From positions 1-11,321 of the forward strand of contig JAEZAA010000272.1 in assembly GCA_023430625.1 (NCBI GenBank): 11,321 bases of DNA, read 5' to 3'. The notes beneath the pieces are model-generated. The model worked only from the letters and a program-made list of their open reading frames with translations, was not told the origin of the DNA and ran no database searches. Each line of letters begins with the position of its first letter. The stretch's first letter is position 1. The stretch is from Pseudomonadota bacterium (lineage in GTDB: Bacteria > Pseudomonadota > Gammaproteobacteria > Pseudomonadales > Oleiphilaceae). Below are positions 5,265 to 11,321 of this stretch, piece after piece. A program made the translations under genes and the position numbers.

Positions 5265-6953
5265 ATGGAGAATTTTTTTAAGGATAAGTATCCCCCCGGG
5301 ATTCCTGCGGAAGTCGATGTTAAGCAATATAGTTCAATGATCGATGTTCTGGAAAAGTCTTGTAAGAAATTTGCTGATCGCCCCGCCTTTAGCGCTATTG
5401 GCGTCACCATTACCTACGGCGAACTCGACAAGCTGAGTCGGGATTTCGCAGCCTATCTTCAGAAGGAAACCAATCTGAAGCAAGGTGACCGGATTGCGGT
5501 ACAGATGCCGAATCTGGTTCAGTATCCCGTTGTGGTTTTCGGTGCCATGCGTGCAGGCCTGGTGGTTGTGAACACCAATCCGCTGTACACCACCCGCGAG
5601 ATGGAGCACCAGTTCAACGATTCAGGCGCCAAGGCATTGGTGGTTCTGGCGAATATGGCGCATCTTGCACAGGAAGTGCTGCCCCATACCGGCATTGAAA
5701 CCGTCATCGTGACCGAAATCGCCGACATGCATAAGCCGCTCAAGCGCACGCTGATGAATGCGGCGGTGAAGCATCTGAAGAAAATGGTGCCTCCTTTCAA
5801 TATTCCCAATGCCGTGCCGTTCACCAAGGCCATGAAGCTGGGCGCCAAGGCCAAGTTCAGCCGCGTCAATGTGACGCTCGACGATCTGGCAGTACTGCAA
5901 TACACCGGCGGCACGACCGGTGTGGCAAAAGGCGCGATGTTGACCCATCAGAATCTGGTGGCCAACCTGCTGCAGGTCAAGCCGCTGCTTGCTGCCAAAC
6001 TGGTAGAGGGCAAGGAAGTCTGTATTGCGCCCCTGCCGCTTTACCACATTTATTCCTTCACCCTGAACTGTGGCGTGATGATCGAATCCGGCAGTTTGAG
6101 CGTGCTGATTCCCAACCCGCGGGATTTGGATGCGTTCGTCAAGGAGTTGAAGAAGTGGCGCTTTACCGCCTTCCTGGGCCTGAACACCTTGTTTGTTGCC
6201 CTGTGCAATAAAGAAGAGTTCCAGGAGCTGGACTTCAGCGGCCTCAAGCTGACGTCTTCCGGTGGTATGGCCTTGACCAGCGATACCGCAAAATTGTGGA
6301 AGAAGGTCACTGGCTGCGAAATCGCCGAAGGCTACGGCATGACCGAAACCTCTCCGGTTATTTCCACCAACCCGCCCGAGGGAATCCAGGTTGGCTCCAT
6401 TGGTTTGCCGCTGCCCAGCACTCAGGTCAAGGTGATTGACGACGAAGGTAATGACCTGCCTTATGGCGAAGCCGGTGAGCTTTGCGTTAAAGGTCCTCAG
6501 GTCATGAAGGGCTACTGGCAGCGTCCCGATGAGACCGCTAAGACGATGACACCGGACGGCTGGTTGAAAACCGGCGACATCGCCGTCATCCAGGACGACG
6601 GCTACATGCGTATCGTCGACCGCAAGAAGGACATGATTCTGGTATCCGGCTTCAACGTGTATCCAAACGAGGTTGAAGACGTGGTAACGGGCCATCCGGA
6701 CGTGCTGGAATGTGCCGCCGTTGGGGTGCCTGACGCGAAGAGCGGTGAGGCCGTGAAGATCTTCGTGGTGCGTCGTGTACCGACGCTCAAGGAGTCCGAG
6801 CTGCGTGAATACTGCAAGGAGCGTCTGACCGGATACAAGCTGCCCAAGCATATCGAGTTCCGGGAAGAATTGCCGAAGACCAACGTCGGCAAGATCCTGC
6901 GGCGTGAGCTGCGCGACGAGGAACTGAAAAAGCAGAAGTCTGCGGTTGCCTGA
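5265..6953 (+). CDS. fadD: Long-chain fatty acid-CoA ligase (acyl-CoA synthetase)
   Basis: FadD activates free fatty acids with ATP and CoA to acyl-CoA through an acyl-adenylate, the entry step of beta-oxidation, at the inner face of the membrane. The 562 residues match the family length (E. coli FadD has 561). The motifs are complete: the ATP-binding loop YTGGTTGVAKG at 213-223, GYGMTETSP at 356-364, DGWLKTGD at 431-438, the hinge and fatty-acid signature region DRKKDMILVSGFNVYPNEVE at 452-471, and the C-terminal PKTNVGKILRREL (537-549) with the catalytic Lys543. The start at 5265 has AGGAG at 5253-5257, seven bases upstream. It begins MENFFKDKYP, very like pseudomonad FadD1/FadD2 as I remember them. 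Those occur as a tandem pair in Pseudomonas, but only one copy is present here. It is followed by an intrinsic terminator, so it is likely a single-gene transcript. Confidence 0.95.
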   Translation: MENFFKDKYPPGIPAEVDVKQYSSMIDVLEKSCKKFADRPAFSAIGVTITYGELDKLSRDFAAYLQKETNLKQGDRIAVQMPNLVQYPVVVFGAMRAGLVVVNTNPLYTTREMEHQFNDSGAKALVVLANMAHLAQEVLPHTGIETVIVTEIADMHKPLKRTLMNAAVKHLKKMVPPFNIPNAVPFTKAMKLGAKAKFSRVNVTLDDLAVLQYTGGTTGVAKGAMLTHQNLVANLLQVKPLLAAKLVEGKEVCIAPLPLYHIYSFTLNCGVMIESGSLSVLIPNPRDLDAFVKELKKWRFTAFLGLNTLFVALCNKEEFQELDFSGLKLTSSGGMALTSDTAKLWKKVTGCEIAEGYGMTETSPVISTNPPEGIQVGSIGLPLPSTQVKVIDDEGNDLPYGEAGELCVKGPQVMKGYWQRPDETAKTMTPDGWLKTGDIAVIQDDGYMRIVDRKKDMILVSGFNVYPNEVEDVVTGHPDVLECAAVGVPDAKSGEAVKIFVVRRVPTLKESELREYCKERLTGYKLPKHIEFREELPKTNVGKILRRELRDEELKKQKSAVA

Positions 6954-6970
6954 TCCAAGCCTCGCTCGCC

Positions 6971-6998
6971 AAAAAGCCCTGCATCTGCAGGGCTTTTT
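6971..6998 (+). terminator. Intrinsic terminator after fadD
   Basis: AAAAAGCCCTGCA (6971-6983) and TGCAGGGCTTTTT (6986-6998) form a perfect 13-bp hairpin with a two-base centre. The GC-rich stem is followed by T5 on the + strand; the matching A5 on the other side makes it potentially bidirectional. It begins 17 bases after the fadD stop and separates fadD from hrpA. Confidence 0.93.
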
Positions 6999-7053
6999 GT
7001 TTGGCGAAGGGCATTTTGTTTTACACTAGCGTTCTGTTGACTGTTTTGATGAC

Positions 7054-7059
7054 GAGGAA
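7054..7059 (+). promoter_or_regulatory. Shine-Dalgarno site that supports the TTG start of hrpA
   Basis: GAGGAA lies five bases before TTG 7065. The ATG at 7049 is out of the hrpA frame and gives only a short product, so the site supports TTG initiation. A -10-like TACACT at 7022-7027 lies between the fadD terminator and this site, but its -35 partner is poor. Confidence 0.55.
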
Positions 7060-7064
7060 CCGTT

Positions 7065-10000
7065 TTGGCTGTTTCCAATCTGTCTGTTGAAATATCCGAC
7101 TTCCGTCATCGTCTCCAGCAAATCCTGCCGCAGTTCGATCATGTACTTGGGGCGGATCGTGCGCGTCTGCGGCGTGAGCACCAGACGTTGTGGCGCTTTA
7201 AGAGAATCGACGCGCCAGCATTGAGACGGCTGGAGAAGCTTGAGCAATCCGTTGAGCGATCGCGGGCAGCTGTGTTGCTGCGGGAGGCGTCGCGGCCATC
7301 TGTCTCCTTTCCGGCAGAGCTGCCGATCACCGGCAAGGTCGAGGAGATCCGCGCCGCGTTGCTGGCGCATCAGGTTGTCGTCGTGGCGGGTGAAACAGGG
7401 TCCGGTAAGACCACGCAGTTGCCAAAGATCTGCCTGGAGGCCGGGCGGGGGATTCTGGGTAAGATTGGCCATACGCAGCCACGCCGCATTGCGGCCCGCA
7501 CGGTTGCCCAGCGGATTGCCCAGGAATTGGCGGTGCCCATGGGGTCGCAGGTGGGTTATCAGGTGCGATTCACCGATCAGGTGACGGAAACTACCCTGAT
7601 CAAGCTCATGACCGACGGTATCTTGCTGGCGGAGACCCAGCGCGATCCGCTGCTGGAGCAATACGATACGCTGATTATCGATGAAGCCCATGAGCGGAGC
7701 CTGAACATCGATTTTCTCCTGGGTTACCTCAAGCGCATTTTGCCCAAGCGGCCCGATCTTAAAGTCATCATTACCTCCGCGACGATCGATCTTGAACGCT
7801 TTTCCCGTCATTTCGATCAGGCGCCAATCATTGAGGTGTCCGGTCGGACTTACCCGGTTGAAGTCCGTTACCGGCCGTTGGCGGGTGGCGATGGTGAGTC
7901 GGACGCGGACCTGACGACGCAGGAAGCCATTCTGCAGGTATTGGATGAGATCGCCCAGGATGAACGGCGTCATCACCGGCTGCCTGGCGATGTACTGATC
8001 TTTCTGGTGGGGGAGCGGGAGATCCGGGAAACCTCCCTGTTTCTTCGCAAGGCACAGTTGCCGGCGACGGAGGTCGTGCCGCTCTACGCCCGGCTGTCGG
8101 CCGAAGAGCAGAACAGGGTGTTCCAGCCCCATGGTGGGCGTCGCATTGTCCTGGCGACCAACGTGGCGGAAACCTCGTTGACGGTGCCGGGCATTCGTTA
8201 CGTCATCGACCCGGGCCAAGCCCGAATCAGTCGTTACAGTTACCGCTCGAAGGTACAACGATTGCCGGTCGAGCCCATCTCCCAGGCCAGTGCCAATCAG
8301 CGCAAGGGCCGTTGTGGTCGGGTTGCCGAAGGCATTTGTTTTCGCCTCTATGACGAAACCGATTTTCTGAACCGTCCTGAATTTACCGATGCCGAGATTG
8401 TCCGCACCAACTTGGCGGCCGTTATTCTCCAAATGCTCAATCTGAAGCTCGGAGAGATTGAGAGCTTCCCGTTTATTGATCCCCCGGACCGTCGTTTGAT
8501 TAACGATGGTTATAAGCTGCTGCAAGAGTTGAATGCCGTGGATCAGGCGCGGCGGGTGACACCACTCGGGCGGCAGATGGCGCGGATACCGGCGGATCCA
8601 AGGCTGGCCCGTATCCTGATCGAAGCTGCGGCGAATGGATGCTTGCGGGAGGCACAGGTTATTGCCAGTGCCCTCAGCAGCCAGGATCCGCGGGAGCGGC
8701 CACTGGAGAAGCAGCAACAGGCCGACGAGCGGCACGCTGCCTGGCGCGACCGGGATTCCGATTTCGTCGCCTTACTGAATCTGTGGACCTACTTTGAAGA
8801 GCAGCGACAGAATCTGACCGCTGGTCAGTTGCGCACACTGTGCAAGCAGCAGTTCCTGTCCTTTCTACGGATGCGCGAGTGGCGCGACTTGCATCGCCAG
8901 CTCCACCTGGTCTGCCAGGAACTGGGGTTGCGGGAGAATGCGGAGCCGGCCACCTACGAAGCGGTCCATCGTGCGATCCTGGCGGGTTACCTGACCCAGA
9001 TCGGCTATCAAGAGGAGAAGGGCGAGTTCCAGAGCACGCGGGGTCGACGTTTCTATATTTATCCAGGTTCGACGCTGTTTAAGAAGCCGCCCAAATGGGT
9101 GTTGGCGGCAGAGATCGTAGAAACCAGCAAGGTCTATGCCCGCTCGGTCGCACGGATTGAACCGGAATGGATCGAGCAGGCGGCTGCTCACCTGGTCAAG
9201 AAAACCTACTTAGAGCCGCATTGGGAGAAGAAGCGAGGGGAAGTGATCGCCTATGAGCAGGTCTCCCTGTACGGTGTGGTTTTGGTGGCGCGCAGGAAAG
9301 TCGGCTATGGCCGCATCGACCCTGTACTGTCGCGGGAGTTGTTCATCCGCCACGCGTTGGTGGATGGCGAGTTTGATACGCGCGCGGAGATCTATCACTA
9401 CAACCGCAAGCTGATTCGTCAGGTGGACGACCTGGAAGCCAAGGCCCCGCCCCGGGATATTCTGGTGGAGCCGGAGGTGCTGGTGGAGTTTTATGACAAG
9501 CGCCTACCGGAGGATATTGTCAGTTCCCGCCACTTCGAATCCTGGCACAAGAAACTTTCGACCGAGCAACGGGATGAGCTCAAGCTGCGCCCGGAGGATC
9601 TGGTCAAGACCGGTGATACAGCGGCAATCGAGGAGCAGTTTCCCAATACCTTGATCTGGGAGGGCGCTCAGTTCCAGCTGCAATACCGATTCGAGCCGGG
9701 CCATCCAGAGGATGGGGTATCGGTACGGGTGCCCGTGAATGCCATGAAGCAGTTGCCTGCCGACCGGATCGAATGGCTGGTGCCGGGGCTGTTGCGGGAA
9801 AAATGTATCAGCCTGGTCAAGTCGCTGCCGAAGGCCCTGCGCCGCAACTTCGTTCCCGTGCCTGATTTTGTCGACGCGGCGGTGCAAGCACTGACGCCGG
9901 TGGATGAGCCGCTGACGGAGCATCTGGGACAACAGTTGAAGCGCATGACCGGTGTGACCATTCCCCACGATGCCTGGAGCCTGGAGACGCTTGAGCCGCA

Positions 10001-10997
10001 TTTGCGGATGAACATCAAGGTACTGGATGAAACAGGTCAGTTGTTGCTGCAAGGCCGTTCCTACCATGACCTGATGGAGCAGGTGAAAGATCGGGTCGAT
10101 ACCGCTGTATTGCCCAAATCCACCCGTCTGCCGGATCAAAAGGGCCTGACGGACTGGTCGTGGGGTGATCTACCGGCGGTCATCGAGCTCAGCCAAGGCG
10201 GTACTCGCACCCTCTGGTATCCGACCCTGGTCGACGAAGGTCACTCTGTTCATCTCACCTGCGTAAGCGACGCCAGTCTTGCCCGGCATCAGGCACGTCG
10301 CGGCTTGGCACGTCTGATTCGGCTGCGCCTGGTCCAGCAGGAAAAATACCTGCAGAAGAACTTGCCCCACCTCAAGGAGATGGGGCTGTACTACGCGCCG
10401 GTCGGACAGATCGGTCATCTGCTGGATGATCTGCTGACGGCCGTGTTTGTCGCTGTATTCGTCCCCAACGAGTTGCCACGCAACCTCAAAGAGTTCGAAC
10501 AGTTGATAGACGCAGGACGGGGGCAGCTGACCGGTGTCGCCAACGAGTATGCGCGGCTTGTCTTCGAGGCGCTTCGTGGATATCACCAAAGCGCTAAGCA
10601 GTTGAAAGGAAAGATCAACCTGGCGCTGGCGTTACCCCTTGCCGATGTACAGCGTCAGCTATCCCATCTGGTCTATGAAGGTTTTGTGAGTGCCACACCT
10701 CGGGAATGGCTTGAACAGTACGGTCGTTACTTCAGGGCACTTGAGCAGCGCTTGGAGAAGATGCCGTTACAGATGCAGAAGGAGCGCTTGTTTCTCGCAC
10801 AGATGGATATCTGGTGGGAAAACTATCTGGCCCGTAAGGAAAAACTGGAGAGACAGGGCGTGCAGGACGATGAGCTTGAGCTCTTTCGGTGGATGCTGGA
10901 AGAGTATCGTGTTTCCTATTTTGCCCAGACCCTGGGTACGCGTGTGCCAGTGTCTGACAAGCGACTCGAGAAACAATGGGAAAAGGTGCGACGTTAG
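7065..10997 (+). CDS. hrpA: ATP-dependent DEAH-box RNA helicase HrpA
   Basis: The product has 1310 residues, close to E. coli HrpA (about 1300). Helicase motifs lie in order: I GETGSGKTTQLPK at 109-121, II DEAH at 206-209, III SAT at 238-240, V TNVAETSLT at 365-373 and VI QRKGRCGR at 412-419. These are followed by the winged-helix/HA2 and OB-like section, and then the long C-terminal region typical of bacterial HrpA (DUF3418, roughly from residue 700 to the end). The intact C-terminus separates it from the shorter HrpB. HrpA is a cytoplasmic RNA helicase reported in E. coli to split collided ribosomes and to affect fimbrial mRNA processing. The start is TTG at 7065, supported by GAGGAA at 7054-7059; no in-frame ATG lies nearby. 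It follows the fadD terminator, so it has its own promoter. No frameshift or missing motif was seen. Confidence 0.95.
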   Translation: MAVSNLSVEISDFRHRLQQILPQFDHVLGADRARLRREHQTLWRFKRIDAPALRRLEKLEQSVERSRAAVLLREASRPSVSFPAELPITGKVEEIRAALLAHQVVVVAGETGSGKTTQLPKICLEAGRGILGKIGHTQPRRIAARTVAQRIAQELAVPMGSQVGYQVRFTDQVTETTLIKLMTDGILLAETQRDPLLEQYDTLIIDEAHERSLNIDFLLGYLKRILPKRPDLKVIITSATIDLERFSRHFDQAPIIEVSGRTYPVEVRYRPLAGGDGESDADLTTQEAILQVLDEIAQDERRHHRLPGDVLIFLVGEREIRETSLFLRKAQLPATEVVPLYARLSAEEQNRVFQPHGGRRIVLATNVAETSLTVPGIRYVIDPGQARISRYSYRSKVQRLPVEPISQASANQRKGRCGRVAEGICFRLYDETDFLNRPEFTDAEIVRTNLAAVILQMLNLKLGEIESFPFIDPPDRRLINDGYKLLQELNAVDQARRVTPLGRQMARIPADPRLARILIEAAANGCLREAQVIASALSSQDPRERPLEKQQQADERHAAWRDRDSDFVALLNLWTYFEEQRQNLTAGQLRTLCKQQFLSFLRMREWRDLHRQLHLVCQELGLRENAEPATYEAVHRAILAGYLTQIGYQEEKGEFQSTRGRRFYIYPGSTLFKKPPKWVLAAEIVETSKVYARSVARIEPEWIEQAAAHLVKKTYLEPHWEKKRGEVIAYEQVSLYGVVLVARRKVGYGRIDPVLSRELFIRHALVDGEFDTRAEIYHYNRKLIRQVDDLEAKAPPRDILVEPEVLVEFYDKRLPEDIVSSRHFESWHKKLSTEQRDELKLRPEDLVKTGDTAAIEEQFPNTLIWEGAQFQLQYRFEPGHPEDGVSVRVPVNAMKQLPADRIEWLVPGLLREKCISLVKSLPKALRRNFVPVPDFVDAAVQALTPVDEPLTEHLGQQLKRMTGVTIPHDAWSLETLEPHLRMNIKVLDETGQLLLQGRSYHDLMEQVKDRVDTAVLPKSTRLPDQKGLTDWSWGDLPAVIELSQGGTRTLWYPTLVDEGHSVHLTCVSDASLARHQARRGLARLIRLRLVQQEKYLQKNLPHLKEMGLYYAPVGQIGHLLDDLLTAVFVAVFVPNELPRNLKEFEQLIDAGRGQLTGVANEYARLVFEALRGYHQSAKQLKGKINLALALPLADVQRQLSHLVYEGFVSATPREWLEQYGRYFRALEQRLEKMPLQMQKERLFLAQMDIWWENYLARKEKLERQGVQDDELELFRWMLEEYRVSYFAQTLGTRVPVSDKRLEKQWEKVRR

Positions 10998-11183
10998 ACG
11001 ACGAAACGATGGCTCGTTGTCGGTGCGGCAAGCGAGCGGCGAATAGGCGAAATCCGCGTCGTGAGCACCTACTGCCGTTGGATTCCGCTAGCTGTCACAG
11101 CGAGGTGGGGCGACCTGATGTGGAGTGTGCCGCAGTTTGGTCTAGGGGGCTCAAGGGAGGGGTGTGTCGAAATCTGAATGTGC

Positions 11184-11189
11184 TAAGAT
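11184..11189 (+). promoter_or_regulatory. Possible extended -10 promoter before the synthase-like gene
   Basis: TGCTAAGAT (11181-11189) has the TGn extension and a five-of-six -10 match (TAAGAT). The -35 region (around 11161-11166) is poor, which extended -10 promoters tolerate. A transcript from here would have a leader of roughly 60 bases containing the hairpin at 11190-11211. Confidence 0.4.
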
Positions 11190-11211
11190 GAACGGCCTTT
11201 CTGCGCCGTTC
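11190..11211 (+). repeat. 7-bp hairpin in the leader of the synthase-like gene
   Basis: GAACGGC (11190-11196) and GCCGTTC (11205-11211) pair across an eight-base loop, directly after the candidate -10 box. The arms may overlap the transcription start, so this could be an operator or a 5' mRNA-stabilising hairpin. Confidence 0.35.
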
Positions 11212-11256
11212 GGCACTAATTGCGCCGCGGCCCCGCCAGAACTTGGAGAACAGAAC

Positions 11257-11321
11257 GTGGTAAAAGTAGTGATCAGCGGCACCGGCTTGTTTGCGCCGAG
11301 TGAATCCATCAGTAACGAAGA
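11257..11321 (+). CDS. Probable beta-ketoacyl-ACP synthase III-like protein, N-terminal end (runs off window)
   Basis: A GTG at 11257 with GGAG (11245-11248) eight bases upstream opens a frame to the window end, giving VKVVISGTGLFAPSESISNE (21 full codons). A strand reaching Gly-Thr-Gly, then a Pro and an Ile-Ser-Asn-Glu turn, is the usual opening of FabH-like condensing enzymes. I recall a similar start in Pseudomonas FabH-like proteins of the PA3286 type, which condense a medium-chain acyl-CoA with malonyl-ACP. The catalytic Cys-His-Asn triad lies outside the window, so the call rests on about 20 residues. The gene follows hrpA after 259 bases and has its own candidate promoter and leader. 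Confidence 0.6.
   Translation, partial: MVKVVISGTGLFAPSESISNE

Noticed and set aside
5622..6851. 409-codon open frame on the minus strand
   Set aside because: It is antisense to fadD, whose motifs are complete; the His/Gln-rich product is typical of shadow frames.
7026..8735. 569-codon open frame on the minus strand
   Set aside because: It lies antisense to the conserved helicase core of hrpA, and its product has no recognisable domains. It is a shadow of a GC-rich gene.
10997..11021. Possible hairpin just after the hrpA stop (GACGACGA with TCGTTGTC)
   Set aside because: It needs a G-U pair, is not GC-rich and has no T-run, so it is too weak to call as a terminator.
10976..11191. 71-codon frame overlapping the end of hrpA
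   Set aside because: Cys/Arg-rich composition, no good ribosome binding site and no family resemblance. It covers the spacer where the next gene's promoter should be.

Overview
The window reads as chromosomal DNA of a gammaproteobacterium. It has a fairly high GC content, compact genes and good Shine-Dalgarno sites. The FadD, PhaJ-type hydratase and HrpA proteins look like those of Pseudomonas, Marinobacter and their relatives. That placement rests on remembered family resemblance, not on a search. I saw no mobile elements, tRNA or rRNA genes, or CRISPR arrays. There are ten genes, two of them cut by the window ends.

Region 1 (1-3410, all +) is an operon-like cluster for a proton-driven ExbB/ExbD/TonB-type envelope machine. 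In order it encodes the C-terminal end of a TPR protein, a small exported protein of unknown function, an ExbB/TolQ/MotA-type stator, two different ExbD-type proteins, and a TonB-like, proline-rich, membrane-anchored protein with an AgmX/PglI-type C-terminal domain. From exbB onward the genes are packed with gaps or overlaps of a few bases. The first ExbD-like protein has Asn where the proton-carrying Asp of ExbD/TolR normally sits. The second keeps the Asp. The stator may therefore be asymmetric. No outer-membrane receptor or other substrate clue lies in the window.

Region 2 (3411-3555) is the gap between convergent genes. It contains a perfect 26-bp palindrome and a smaller 13-bp one.

Region 3 (3556-6953) holds a minus-strand MaoC/PhaJ-type (R)-enoyl-CoA hydratase, a 531-bp divergent spacer with two sets of helically phased short repeats, a small exported protein with two EF-hands, and fadD (long-chain acyl-CoA synthetase). 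A strong intrinsic terminator follows fadD.

Region 4 (7065-11321) holds hrpA, a 1310-residue DEAH-box RNA helicase that appears to start at TTG. After a 259-bp spacer comes the first 65 bp of a probable beta-ketoacyl-ACP synthase III-like gene. FadD, the PhaJ-like hydratase and the synthase-like enzyme could connect fatty-acid activation and beta-oxidation intermediates with PHA or fatty-acid synthesis, but this is inferred from proximity only.
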